Positions 29,594 to 39,436 of a stretch of 64,000 bases of DNA are shown here, piece after piece. Position numbers and translations under genes: made by a program. Location: contig JANQJR010000055.1 in NCBI GenBank assembly GCA_028281525.1, positions 1-64,000 of the forward strand. Reading direction: 5' to 3'. How positions within the stretch are numbered: position 1 is the first letter of the stretch; every line of letters starts with the position of its first letter. The notes beneath the pieces were generated by a model. It made no database searches and had not been told where the DNA came from. It saw only the letters and a list, made by a program, of their open reading frames with translations. Source of the DNA: Magnetovibrio sp. (lineage in GTDB: Bacteria; Pseudomonadota; Alphaproteobacteria; Rhodospirillales; Magnetovibrionaceae).

Positions 29594-31213
29594 TTAAAAG
29601 ATCGCGGAACTGCCATAACCCAACCACGTAAACCCGCTGGTCCAGGCTTCTTGGCTGGAGGGATGCAAAAAGCTGTCAAAACCCAAAGGCACGATGCGTG
29701 GATCTTGATTGACGATGGTGCCTCCTGTGATCCCGGCTTGGTTCGCCACCGCCGTTGCGTTCCACAAGGCGGGATTGTTGGGCTGGTTCCAGTGTTGAAA
29801 CAATCGGTCGCGCGCTGCGGTTACGAAATTCGGTGCGCCTGCATTGTCATGAATGAACAGGGTGATTTCGCCGTCGTATTGCATGGAACGGTAGGTCCAG
29901 TTGCTGGTGCCGACGACCAGATAATCATCATCGAAGATGGCCAGTTTTGAATGGGGGTACGCCTTTCGCGTGTTTGCGCCGTTGGCCAGGGAATACATCA
30001 CATTGGCATTCGGGCCCGGGGTGTAGCCCCAGATGTCAGCAAAATCGATGCTGCGTTGCGTCCCGCCTTCGGTGAAGTTGAAGCGGTAGCCCGTAGCGGG
30101 ATTGAAGGTCGCGGTTTGCGCCGGATTGCCCAGGTTCGCGGTCACTTGTTGTCCCGCCATGGCGGCCACGGCGACGGTGCGCGGCTGGCGGCGCAACCGG
30201 CTCCAGATTCCATCGATGATGTCGATGGATGCCAGATTGGGCAGGGATAGCTCCAAAAAGGTATAATACATCAAATAGGACGCCATGCCCTTCATACCCG
30301 CGGTGATGCCCGTGGGGTTGTCGACCACGGCGATGACTTGTGGCGCGGGTCCGCCGACGCCTCGCACCCGCCGGGCGAGTTCGCGAACTACGAAGGGGTC
30401 GGTGAGGGCGTAGTTCTCCAGATAGACCAGGTTGTTCGCGTTGCGAATGCGTTGGCACAGCTGCGTGCGAATATCGGCTTCGGGCGGCGTGGCTTCGATA
30501 TTGTTGGTGCAGGTGCGGATGGTCAGGTTGCCGGCGTTGCCCTGGGCGGGGCCGATGGCGTTGTTCGGGGCGGGGCCATTGGCCGGCTGTTTGTTCCAGC
30601 GGCGCACCCATTCGCCTTCGATATCATCGACAGCCGGTCCGGTTACGCTGACGCCGGTGTCGTGCCAGTAGTTCGCATTGTTGTGCAGGTGGCTGGAGAG
30701 ATAACCGCCGGATATGTTGAACCCGCCAACCAAGGCCTCTTTTGCGCCATTGATGGAAATCAGTGCAATCTTCTGGTGATTGCTGCAAAACTTCATGTCC
30801 CCGCCATACTCTTCCTGATAGAGCTGAATGGGCGTGTAGCCGACCACATGCGTAGCCGCGGCGGTGGCGTTCGTCTGGTTGACCCAGGTTTCCAGCCAGT
30901 CGTGATCGACCATCAAGGGATTGCCTGCCCAAGCAATGATTTGAACGTGGTGCCCGGCATTGGCGATGTTCTGTAGAACCGTCGTGAAGGGCGAGGCGGC
31001 TACGACCGGTCCCGGGCCGCCGGCGCCACCGCCGCCGTATCCCGGCAAAGTTAAAGTATTGGCGATCATCCAATACGCAAAACGCACGTAGCAATTGGCC
31101 TGTCCCCGAACGCCGTTGGCGATCAGGTCGTTCAGGCTGCGGTGCATATGACGAAAAAATTCGTTACCATCCAAGAGAAACGTAACGGCATTGTTGTTAG
31201 TGGTGTTTTGCAT
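29594..31213 (-). CDS. phospholipase D-like domain protein
   Basis: HKD-like 'SNHQKIALISINGAKEALVGGFNISGG' and canonical 'HSKLAIFDDDYLVVGTSNWTYRSMQYDGE'; no obvious signal peptide. Confidence 0.85.
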   Translation of the reverse strand: MQNTTNNNAVTFLLDGNEFFRHMHRSLNDLIANGVRGQANCYVRFAYWMIANTLTLPGYGGGGAGGPGPVVAASPFTTVLQNIANAGHHVQIIAWAGNPLMVDHDWLETWVNQTNATAAATHVVGYTPIQLYQEEYGGDMKFCSNHQKIALISINGAKEALVGGFNISGGYLSSHLHNNANYWHDTGVSVTGPAVDDIEGEWVRRWNKQPANGPAPNNAIGPAQGNAGNLTIRTCTNNIEATPPEADIRTQLCQRIRNANNLVYLENYALTDPFVVRELARRVRGVGGPAPQVIAVVDNPTGITAGMKGMASYLMYYTFLELSLPNLASIDIIDGIWSRLRRQPRTVAVAAMAGQQVTANLGNPAQTATFNPATGYRFNFTEGGTQRSIDFADIWGYTPGPNANVMYSLANGANTRKAYPHSKLAIFDDDYLVVGTSNWTYRSMQYDGEITLFIHDNAGAPNFVTAARDRLFQHWNQPNNPALWNATAVANQAGITGGTIVNQDPRIVPLGFDSFLHPSSQEAWTSGFTWLGYGSSAIF

Positions 31214-31393
31214 AGAGTTATCCGCACGAATCAGGAATAGCCCATGAGCAATGGGCTTGCTCTATACCGACGCGGACGGGTAGCGCTTGTGAAGTGAAGG
31301 CGTGTGACGCAGAGACGGGGCTGATGCGGCGTCCATGATCTTGCCGCAAAGTTAGGCTTTTCTGTAAGACAGCAACGCTATGTGAGGGGCGCG

Positions 31394-32260
31394 ATGAAAC
31401 CGATCACCTTGTTGACGATTGTAAGCATAGGGCTGGCCGTTGCCGCGTGCGATGACCCGGACCCTGCGCCGCGTGATTCCGCTTCATCCCACGCATCCCA
31501 GCCGGAAATGATGATGATGGCCGATGCCGGACCCCAGGGCCTGACGCGTAGCGGTGTCGGCGCGATGTCCGCGAAAGCGGGCGGGCCGCGCATGGAAATC
31601 GGACGCAGCTATGCGGTTGAGATCACCGACGGTGCGGTCACCGAAGCCATGGAGGCCGACCGCGACATTTGTCTGCAACTGGGCTGCATGATCACCGCCA
31701 TGCACACATCCCAAGCGGCGGGCTATCCCACCGCGACGCTGGAGGGCCTGGTGCCGCAAGACAAGGCCGGTGATTTTCACACCCACATCGTGAACGCGCC
31801 GGACCGGGTGATCGAAACCTTCCATGAGAGCGCACAGAACCGTGAAGAGCAGTACCAGAACGTGCAGGCTCGATTGGAGCGTTTGGAATTCATGCGCAAG
31901 CGTCTCTATGCGCTGGCGGACCAGAAATCCGATGAGGTTGGCGAGCTTTTGCAGGTGGAACGTGAAATTTTGCGCGTGGACACGGAAATGGAGCGTTTGA
32001 CCCGCGAACGCAGGGGATTGGAAAAGGTTACCGACAATGTGCGTTTCACACTGAACTACCGCGAACGTCCGCCCAAGGCCGGGGACATCGATTTCTCGCC
32101 GTTCACGGACTTGCTGTCGGATGCGGTGAATACGGCGATCTCCGCCGTGCGCATCACGGTGCTGTGGTTCGCCCGCTGGCTGCCGGTGATCGCTTTGGTG
32201 TTGGTGGGCTGGTGGTGGCTGCGCCGCCGGGGCCATGACCCCGACGGTGACGGCACGTAA
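31394..32260 (+). CDS. DUF4349-like putative lipoprotein with coiled coil and C-terminal TM
   Basis: Lipobox-like 'IGLAVAAC'; 'VQARLERLEFMRKRLYALADQKSDEVGELLQVEREILRVDTEMERLTRERRGLEK'; C-terminal TM + RRR. Confidence 0.75.
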   Translation: MKPITLLTIVSIGLAVAACDDPDPAPRDSASSHASQPEMMMMADAGPQGLTRSGVGAMSAKAGGPRMEIGRSYAVEITDGAVTEAMEADRDICLQLGCMITAMHTSQAAGYPTATLEGLVPQDKAGDFHTHIVNAPDRVIETFHESAQNREEQYQNVQARLERLEFMRKRLYALADQKSDEVGELLQVEREILRVDTEMERLTRERRGLEKVTDNVRFTLNYRERPPKAGDIDFSPFTDLLSDAVNTAISAVRITVLWFARWLPVIALVLVGWWWLRRRGHDPDGDGT

Positions 32261-32287
32261 CGCAACCGGGATTTAGCCCAGAAGGAC

Positions 32288-33472
32288 CTAACTCAAGAGG
32301 ACTTTTTGCGCGGCATCGGACGCCCCGCCGTCGCCGGTGGGCGCGCCCAAGTCCGTGAGCACGCCTTCCAGGGCCGCCAGGCACAAAGTCACGTGACGCG
32401 GTGAGGAGCTTTGGCCCATCAGGCCGATGCGCCACACCTTGCCCGCCAGCGCGCCCAGTCCCGCACCGATTTCGATGCCGAAGTCAGACAACATGCGCCG
32501 GCGCACCATGGCCTCGTCGACACCTTCGGGTACCGTTACGGTGTTCAGTTGCGGCAAGCGGTAAGCCTCATCCACCAGAAGGTTCAGACCCAGAGCGTTC
32601 AGACCGGCCTTGAGCGCTTCGTGGTGGCGCTGGTGGCGCTTCCAGGCGTTTTCGACGCCTTCATCCTTGAGCATCACCAGGCTTTCGTGGAGCGCATAAA
32701 GCGTGTTGACCGGCGCGGTGTGGTGATAGGACCGTGTCGAGCCTTCGCTGCTCCAATAGCCCATGATCAGGTTCATGTCCAAGAACCAGCTTTGAACCTT
32801 GTGATTGCGCCCGCGAATGACGTCGAGCGCGCGATCAGAGAACGTCACCGGGGAAATGCCGGGCACGCAGCTCAGGCACTTCTGAGTGCCGGAATAACAC
32901 GCGTCGATGTTCCATTCGTCGATCAGCACCGGGCTGCCGCCTAAGCTGGTTACCGCATCCATGATGGTGAGCATGCCGGCGTCCTGGGCCAGCTTGGAAA
33001 TTGCGGCCGCATCCGACTGAACGCCGGTGGAGGTTTCCGCGTGCACGAAGGCCACGGCCTTGGCGCCCGGATTGCCTTGTATGGCGTCCGCGAGCTTGTT
33101 CAGGTCCACAGGCGTGCCCCAGTCGTCCTCGACCTTGATGGCGGTCGCGCCGCAGCGTTCCACGTTTTCGACCATGCGCCCGCCGAACACGCCGTTGATG
33201 CATACGATCACGGTATCGCCCGGTTCCACCAGATTGACGAAGCAGCTTTCCATGCCGGCGGAACCGGGCGCGCTGACCGGCAGGGTCATCTGGTTGGTGG
33301 TTTGAAAGGCGTAGTGCAGCAAGCCTTTGATCTCATCCATCATGAGGATGAATTCGGGATCCAAATGGCCGATGACCGGACGGCCAAGGGCTTGCAGAAC
33401 GCGGGAATGAATGTCGGAGGGACCCGGGCCCATGAGCATGCGGCTCGGGGGGTGAAACGAAGAAACGGTCAT
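32288..33472 (-). CDS. alanine-glyoxylate / serine-pyruvate aminotransferase family (PLP)
   Basis: 'MLMGPGPSDIHSRVLQALGRPVIGHLDPEF...VHAETSTGVQSDAAAI...MDAVTSLGGSPVLIDEWNIDACYSGTQKCLSCVPG'. Confidence 0.94.
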   Translation of the reverse strand: MTVSSFHPPSRMLMGPGPSDIHSRVLQALGRPVIGHLDPEFILMMDEIKGLLHYAFQTTNQMTLPVSAPGSAGMESCFVNLVEPGDTVIVCINGVFGGRMVENVERCGATAIKVEDDWGTPVDLNKLADAIQGNPGAKAVAFVHAETSTGVQSDAAAISKLAQDAGMLTIMDAVTSLGGSPVLIDEWNIDACYSGTQKCLSCVPGISPVTFSDRALDVIRGRNHKVQSWFLDMNLIMGYWSSEGSTRSYHHTAPVNTLYALHESLVMLKDEGVENAWKRHQRHHEALKAGLNALGLNLLVDEAYRLPQLNTVTVPEGVDEAMVRRRMLSDFGIEIGAGLGALAGKVWRIGLMGQSSSPRHVTLCLAALEGVLTDLGAPTGDGGASDAAQKVLLS

Positions 33473-33582
33473 GATTTTAATATCTCAAATAATCCGTGGC
33501 CAAAAACAGCGAATGGGGAGGCCGCCCCCATAGTTAGGCGGTAGCGAGAAGAATTTCAACATCCGCGCTTTAGGCGGATACA

Positions 33583-34341
33583 ATGCCGACCATGGACTGG
33601 TCCGACGACGCCATTGTTTTGAGCGCACGACGGCACGGCGAAACGTCGGCCATCGTGACCCTGTTGACCCGCGCGCGAGGCGCGCACGCAGGGTTGGTCA
33701 AAGGCGGCTTTTCCAAGCGCACCCGTCCCACCGTCGAACCCGGCAACCGGGTCCACGCGTCCTGGCGGGCGCGTTTGGCGGACCATTTGGGGCACTATCA
33801 CCTGGAAGCCATACACAGCCATGGCGCCCAGCTGTTGGACGCGCCGGACAGGCTGGCGGGGCTGAGTGCGGCCCTGGCCGTGTGTGCGGCGGCGTTGCCG
33901 GAGCGCGAACCCCATCCGGCGCTCTATGAGGTTCTGGGTGCGTTCTTGGAAGCCCTGGAAAACGACGAGATTGGCCGTCGTGTGGAGGCGTGGGGGAGCC
34001 TTTACGTCAAATTCGAGGTCGGCTTGCTGCAAGAACTGGGGTTCCGCCTGGATTTGGACCATTGTGCCGCCACTGGCGCGACGGAGGGGCTTGTCTGGGT
34101 TTCGCCCAAATCGGGCCGCGCGGTGTCGCGGGAAGCCGGAATCCCTTACGAGAACCAACTGCTGGCGCTGCCAGCGTTCGTGCGCGAAGAGGGCGCGGTC
34201 GCCCAATCTCCCGGGGACGTGCTGCAAGGCCTGAAGCTCACCGGCTATTTCTTGGAACGCCACCTTTTTGCGCCCCACGACCAACACCTGCCCCAGGCCC
34301 GTGCGCGGTTGGTGGAACGCGTGCTCGCCAGCACGGCGTGA
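33583..34341 (+). CDS. recO: DNA repair protein RecO
   Basis: 'WSDDAIVLSARRHGETSAIVTLLTRARGAHAGLVKGGFSKRTRPTVEPGNRVHASWRARL'. Confidence 0.95.
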   Translation: MPTMDWSDDAIVLSARRHGETSAIVTLLTRARGAHAGLVKGGFSKRTRPTVEPGNRVHASWRARLADHLGHYHLEAIHSHGAQLLDAPDRLAGLSAALAVCAAALPEREPHPALYEVLGAFLEALENDEIGRRVEAWGSLYVKFEVGLLQELGFRLDLDHCAATGATEGLVWVSPKSGRAVSREAGIPYENQLLALPAFVREEGAVAQSPGDVLQGLKLTGYFLERHLFAPHDQHLPQARARLVERVLASTA

Positions 34342-34550
34342 AACCTGCCCCACAAGGCCGGCGAAGGCCGACATCAACTTAATTTAGAAGCCTCGTTCCA
34401 GAAGTGCTTACGAAAAGCACACGAGGCCTTCACACGTAGTGGCGAACTCTGTTTATGATTCTCGTATATATAGAATGTTTTCAAAGGCCAAGGGCCTATA
34501 ATTGCCTATGCTTCAAGGTTTTTCTGGAAGCGTTGGGAGAAAGGTTTCAT

Positions 34551-34567
34551 CTGTCCAAATTGGACAG
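34551..34567. promoter_or_regulatory. operator-like palindrome upstream of the wHTH regulator gene
   Basis: CTGTCCAAATTGGACAG: 8-bp perfect arms around a single central A. Confidence 0.5.
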
Positions 34568-34593
34568 TTCGGTTGTTGATTGATTGAACGTAT

Positions 34594-35007
34594 TTGTTGA
34601 TGGTCAAGGTTGCTTTAGAGGGGGACGTAACACGCCAAATGGATCACACCCGCCCGATTTCTCCGGCATCAATTGCCGTGCTTAATACGTTGAAGAGCAT
34701 GTTGAAGGCATATGAGCAGCACTGGGGTAAGGAGCATCAGGATCTCAAACTCAGCCTCGTGCTTGAAATTGTGAGGTCCGAACACCCGTTGGATGTTTCT
34801 TCCATAGCCGCGGTTTTGGAACGCCCCCGCACGACGATTTCAAGAACGTTGAAGGATTGGGAAGAAAAGGGGATGTGCAAACTGATCAGGCAGGGGCGTC
34901 GTATGGAAATCTACCCCACGGAAAAACTTGCAAATATAATTGAAGAATTTTCTCAAGAAATAATAATTATAAACAATAATTATATTAAAAGAATAAATAT
35001 AGATTAA
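34594..35007 (+). CDS. MarR-like winged-helix DNA-binding protein
   Basis: 'LVLEIVRSEHPLDVSSIAAVLERPRTTISRTLKDWEEKGMCKLIRQGRRMEIYPTEKL'; start may be 34639 (MDHTRP). Confidence 0.72.
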   Translation: MLMVKVALEGDVTRQMDHTRPISPASIAVLNTLKSMLKAYEQHWGKEHQDLKLSLVLEIVRSEHPLDVSSIAAVLERPRTTISRTLKDWEEKGMCKLIRQGRRMEIYPTEKLANIIEEFSQEIIIINNNYIKRINID

Positions 35008-35035
35008 TAAAAATATTAACGAAAGAGTGGGCGCT

Positions 35036-35515
35036 ATGGCAGATGTGAATATTATGCATGAAATCATACCCTTGATCGAGGGTGGTGATTTCAAGGAAGC
35101 GATTGAGCGTTTCAAGCGCTCTCCTGTTATTGAGAGCATGGGCATCCATAACCACAGCGATGCCGTTTACGGTCGGATATTGGAAGGTCGACTTCTTTAT
35201 ATCTCGATGCAGGGCAAAATCGCGGAAGATCGGTGCTGCATAGCGGCATACATCTTGAAAAACTGGCTCAACCACTTGGAAAACGAGCCCGTGGCGAATG
35301 TAAACGGGAAGCGCATGCAAACGATCGAAACGTCCATAAACCTGTCCGCCGGGTATATGGTGCGGGTGTTGTGCGTGCCGTGTAAGGATCCGTGTAAAAA
35401 GCCCGATAAAGTGGATACCGTCACGCCTCTCAAATCCGAATGCCGTTGCCGTCGCGTCGTTCCAATTTGGGAGCGCATTCGCGCTTGGCAGTCCGAGTTG
35501 GACAAGAAGGGATAG
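35036..35515 (+). CDS. hypothetical Cys-rich protein; stop codon lies in the MITE terminal repeat
   Basis: ORF follows the wHTH gene; 'VRVLCVPCKDPCKKP...KSECRCRRVVP'; TAG stop 35513-35515 is the first triplet of the inverted repeat. Confidence 0.65.
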   Translation: MADVNIMHEIIPLIEGGDFKEAIERFKRSPVIESMGIHNHSDAVYGRILEGRLLYISMQGKIAEDRCCIAAYILKNWLNHLENEPVANVNGKRMQTIETSINLSAGYMVRVLCVPCKDPCKKPDKVDTVTPLKSECRCRRVVPIWERIRAWQSELDKKG

Positions 35516-35780
35516 GGTCAGGACCCATTATTCTGTTGCGTTTGGTTTGCGAAAACCGTTTCCTGACAAGGAAAAAACGCGCCGGAAGTGCGACACCACT
35601 TTCAAGAGGTTTTGACGCCGTTCAGGGAGCGGTTTTCACAAATCCGGTGGACGAGGCGCTTTTTCGCCTGGGCGTCGTTTTCAAGTCCTTGTAATGGGTG
35701 GCATTATGACGGCCTTGATGCCTAGCCCAGACGAAAAGGCGCCACCGCCAAACGCATCACAATAATGAGTCCTGGCCCTA
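35513..35780. repeat. MITE-like non-coding element, 31-bp terminal inverted repeats (copy 2)
   Basis: TAGGGTCAGGACCCATTATTCTGTTGCGTTT (35513-35543) vs AAACGCATCACAATAATGAGTCCTGGCCCTA (35750-35780), 27/31 complementary; inner inverted repeat 35655-35672/35726-35743 (16/18). Confidence 0.78.
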
Positions 35781-35884
35781 GACCTCGCCAGTCCATACAC
35801 CCATCCAGTTTCCGTCCGATTGGGTGGAAAATCTCGGGTATAATGGGCGCGGTTTTCGATTCTCTTGCATGTGCCACGACGATT

Positions 35885-38128
35885 ATGCCCGATCCTACCC
35901 CCCTTGGAGATATCCGCGACACCCGTTTGGCCGACGCTTTGTCGGAACGCTATCTGTCCTATGCGCTGTCGACCATTATGTCGCGCTCGTTGCCGGACGT
36001 GCGTGACGGCCTCAAGCCGGTTCACCGCCGCCTTTTGTATGCAATGCAGCAATTGAAGCTGGATCCGGCCTCCGGCTTTAAGAAATGCGCCCGCGTGGTC
36101 GGTGATGTGATGGGTAAATACCACCCCCACGGGGACATGGCGATCTATGATGCGATGGTGCGTTTGTCCCAGGATTTCGCGGTTCGCTATCCACTAGTGG
36201 ACGGTCAGGGCAACTTCGGCAACATCGACGGGGACAACGCCGCCGCCATGCGCTACACCGAGGCGCGCATGACTGCCGTGGCCATGGCGCTTTTGGACGG
36301 GATCGGTGAAGATACGGTCGATTTCCGCCCGACATATGACGGCGAAGAAGACGAACCAGAGGTCTTGCCGGCCAATTTCCCGAACCTGCTGGCCAACGGC
36401 GCCGCGGGCATCGCGGTGGGCATGGCCACAAGCATTCCGCCCCACAATGTGGGAGAGCTGTGCGACGCGCTGAAACACTTGATCAAGTTCCCGGGCGCGA
36501 CCATCGACAAACTGGTCGATCTGATTCCCGGCCCCGATTTTCCCACCGGCGGCGAACTTGCGGAAAACCGCGAAGCCATTGTCGAGGCCTACAAGACCGG
36601 ACGGGGCGGGTTCCGCATCCGCGCCAAATGGGCAAAGGAAGATTTAGGCAGAGGCACGTATCAGATCATCGTCACGGAAATTCCGTATCAGGTGCAAAAG
36701 TCCAAGTTGATCGAAAAGATTGCGGAACTGATCACCAACAAGAAGCTGCCGATCCTCACCGATGTACGTGACGAAAGCGCGGAAGACATCCGCATCGTTC
36801 TGGAACCGCGCACCGGCAAGGTCGAACCCGACATGCTGATGGAACAGCTCTATAAGCTGACCGATCTGGAAAGCCGCTTTTCGCTCAACATGAACGTGTT
36901 GGATGCGGCCAACACCCCGCGCGTGATGAATTTGCGCGACGTGTTGCGGGCCTTCCTGGATCACCGCATGGTAGTTTTGGAACGCCGGTCCAAAAACCGC
37001 TTGGGCCAGATCGAACGCCGTCTGGAAGTTCTGGGCGGCATGCTGGTGGCGTACCTGAACTTGGACGAGGTGATCCGCATCATCCGCGAAGAAGACCATC
37101 CCAAGCAGGCCCTGATGGACGCCTTTGAACTGAGCGAAGTACAGGCCGAAGCCATCTTGAACATGCGGCTGCGCCAACTGCGCAAACTTGAAGAAATGGA
37201 AATCAAGACCGAAAACGATGTGCTGGTGAAAGAACAAAAAGAACTGGGCAAGCTTCTCAAAAACGAAGACCTGCGCTGGAAAGCCATCACCGACGAGATC
37301 AAAAACATCAAAGAGAAATTCGGCCCCAAAACGGACGTCGGCAAGCGCCGCACGACGCTGGGCACAGCGCCGACGGCGGTGGTGGTGCCGCTCGAAGCGA
37401 TGATCGAGCGTGAGCCCGTGACCGTGGTGTGTTCCCAAAAGGGATGGGTGCGCGCCATCAAGGGCCATCTGACCACCGATCAGATCAAGGACTTGAAGTT
37501 TAAGGAAGGCGACAAAGGCCGCTTCGCCATCCCTGCGCAGACCACCGACAAGCTCTTGGTGTTCGCCACCAACGGGCGGTTTTACACGCTGGGGTGCGAC
37601 AAGCTGCCGGGCGGACGCGGACACGGCGAGCCGCTGCGTCTGATGTTCGATCTGCCCAATGACGCCGACATCACCCAGATGCTGGTCCATGCGCCGGGAC
37701 GCAAGCTGATCGTCGCCGCCGACACCGGCCACGGCTTCATCGTGCAAGAAGATGAAGTCCTGGCGCAGACCAAGAACGGCAAGCAGGTCTTGAACGTGTC
37801 CGGGGATGGGGAGGCTGCGGTCTGCGCCGTCGTGCCCGAAGGGGCGGATTCGGTCGCGGTGATCGGATCAAACCGCAAGATCGTCATCTTTCCCATGGAA
37901 GAGGTGCCGGAAATGACCCGCGGCAAAGGGGTGATCCTGCAACGCTACAAAAAGGGCGGCGGCGCGGTGCTGCGCGACGTCAAGGCCTTCACCCTGAAAG
38001 AAGGCCTAACATTCCCGTTCGGCAGCGGTTGGCGCACCGAAACGGAATTGCTGCGCTGGCAAGGCAAACGCGCCGGCGCCGGCGCCATGGCGCCCAGGGG
38101 TTTTCCGACGTCCAACACCTTTTCATGA
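35885..38128 (+). CDS. parC: DNA topoisomerase IV subunit A
   Basis: '[38 protein letters not shown]...[19 protein letters not shown]...[28 protein letters not shown]'; start at MPDPTPLGD preferred over the longer ORF. Confidence 0.97.
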   Translation: MPDPTPLGDIRDTRLADALSERYLSYALSTIMSRSLPDVRDGLKPVHRRLLYAMQQLKLDPASGFKKCARVVGDVMGKYHPHGDMAIYDAMVRLSQDFAVRYPLVDGQGNFGNIDGDNAAAMRYTEARMTAVAMALLDGIGEDTVDFRPTYDGEEDEPEVLPANFPNLLANGAAGIAVGMATSIPPHNVGELCDALKHLIKFPGATIDKLVDLIPGPDFPTGGELAENREAIVEAYKTGRGGFRIRAKWAKEDLGRGTYQIIVTEIPYQVQKSKLIEKIAELITNKKLPILTDVRDESAEDIRIVLEPRTGKVEPDMLMEQLYKLTDLESRFSLNMNVLDAANTPRVMNLRDVLRAFLDHRMVVLERRSKNRLGQIERRLEVLGGMLVAYLNLDEVIRIIREEDHPKQALMDAFELSEVQAEAILNMRLRQLRKLEEMEIKTENDVLVKEQKELGKLLKNEDLRWKAITDEIKNIKEKFGPKTDVGKRRTTLGTAPTAVVVPLEAMIEREPVTVVCSQKGWVRAIKGHLTTDQIKDLKFKEGDKGRFAIPAQTTDKLLVFATNGRFYTLGCDKLPGGRGHGEPLRLMFDLPNDADITQMLVHAPGRKLIVAADTGHGFIVQEDEVLAQTKNGKQVLNVSGDGEAAVCAVVPEGADSVAVIGSNRKIVIFPMEEVPEMTRGKGVILQRYKKGGGAVLRDVKAFTLKEGLTFPFGSGWRTETELLRWQGKRAGAGAMAPRGFPTSNTFS

Positions 38129-38225
38129 TGGGCCCAACCGGCTTGCGCCCCTCCCTTGTGACGCTAGGACCTATGGGCCATAATACGGGCCTTTATGGAT
38201 TTATGGCTGTTTTAAGAGGTTACCC

Positions 38226-38852
38226 ATGCCGCATGCGATGCACCACCATTACAACACTCTGATCAGTGAGATTTGGCCCACCCATGCAAGCCGCGCCAAC
38301 ATCGTACGCGGTACGGTTCTGGCGTTGCTCGGCTCGTTGCTGTTGACCCTGGCGGCCAAGGTTCAGGTACCGTTCTATCCCGTGCCGATGACCATGGGCA
38401 CACTTGTGGTTTTGGGCCTAGGCATGGCCTATGGCTGGCGTCTCGCAGGTGCAACCATGTTGTTATACATGGTGCAAGGGGCCATGGGCTTGCCGGTGTT
38501 CGCCGGCACACCGGAAAAAGGTATCGGCATCGCCTATATGATGGGTGGCACCGGCGGCTATTTGATCGGCTATGTGCTCGCCGCCGTGACCGTGGGCTGG
38601 CTCGCGGAAAAAGGATGGGATCGCACCATGCTCGGCACCGCGCTGGCGATGTTGATCGGCAACGCGGTCATCTATGTTCCCGGTCTGATTTGGCTGGGCG
38701 TTCTGTTCGGTTGGGACAAACCGATTTTCGAGTGGGGCTTCACACCTTTCATCCTGGGTGATGTCACGAAAGTCGCGCTGGCCACCGCGATAATGCCGCT
38801 GGCTTGGCATCTTCTGGGCAAATATAAAAAACAGGACGGCAATTCGGCATGA
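38226..38852 (+). CDS. bioY: biotin transporter BioY
   Basis: 'VQVPFYPVPMTMGTLVVLGLGMAYGWRLAGATMLLYMVQGAMGLPVFAGTPEKGIGIAYMMGGTGGYLIGYVLAA'. Confidence 0.95.
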   Translation: MPHAMHHHYNTLISEIWPTHASRANIVRGTVLALLGSLLLTLAAKVQVPFYPVPMTMGTLVVLGLGMAYGWRLAGATMLLYMVQGAMGLPVFAGTPEKGIGIAYMMGGTGGYLIGYVLAAVTVGWLAEKGWDRTMLGTALAMLIGNAVIYVPGLIWLGVLFGWDKPIFEWGFTPFILGDVTKVALATAIMPLAWHLLGKYKKQDGNSA

Positions 38853-39337
38853 GCCAATACGGCGACAGAGGTCTCGACACGGGGCGGTCGACTTCGGCCG
38901 CCCCATTTGACATCGAAAACCTACAAGACTTTTTGCAAGGTCCATGGCGGTTCGAGCGCAAGGTGCACGACACCTTGATCGACCAGCAAGGCGACTGCCT
39001 GGGCGACGCGTCGTTCTTGGCCGATGGTGACAAGCTCATCTACCGCGAAGAGGGTGAGCTGAAGATGGGCGATATCGAAACGAACACCGAGCGGGAATAC
39101 CACTATACCTTTCCCGCACCCTCTCTGGCGGAGGTGCGCTTTCCCGACGGACGGTTCTTTCATGTGTTGGATTTGACCAAGGGCATCGTGCGTGTCGAAC
39201 ACCAATGCGGTGATGATACCTATCATGGCCTGTTCCGGGTGCTCTCGGATAAGGCGTGGCTGTCCGTGTGGCGGGTGACGGGCCCGAAGAAAAACCAAGT
39301 GATCACCACGCATTATCTGCGGGTGCCGGTGTCCTAG
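38849..39337 (+). CDS. DUF6314-like family protein
   Basis: 'LQDFLQGPWRFERKVHD...GDASF...YREEGEL...REYHYTFPAPSLAEVRFPDGRFFHVLDLTKG...CGDDTYHGLFRV'. Confidence 0.75.
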   Translation: MSQYGDRGLDTGRSTSAAPFDIENLQDFLQGPWRFERKVHDTLIDQQGDCLGDASFLADGDKLIYREEGELKMGDIETNTEREYHYTFPAPSLAEVRFPDGRFFHVLDLTKGIVRVEHQCGDDTYHGLFRVLSDKAWLSVWRVTGPKKNQVITTHYLRVPVS

Positions 39338-39345
39338 CGATTAAG

Positions 39346-39427
39346 GTCATTGCGAGCGGCGAGGCCGCGAAGAAATCCAGAAAAATATAATCCTGGATTG
39401 CTTCGTCACTGCATCCCTCGCAATGAC
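39346..39427. repeat. GTCATTGCGAG palindromic intergenic repeat, copy 2
   Basis: GTCATTGCGAG (39346-39356)...CTCGCAATGAC (39417-39427); internal 'AATCCAG...CTGGATTGCTTCG'. Confidence 0.82.
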
Positions 39428-39436
39428 GGTGTAGCG

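Noticed and set aside
36644-37747. 367-aa minus-strand ORF opposite parC
   Set aside because: Antisense shadow of a strongly conserved gene; no recognisable domains.
38130-38225. Possible third MITE-like end (CTAGGACCTATGGGCCATAAT) between parC and bioY
   Set aside because: Only loose resemblance to the TIRs at 5413/35513 and no matching inverted partner found.
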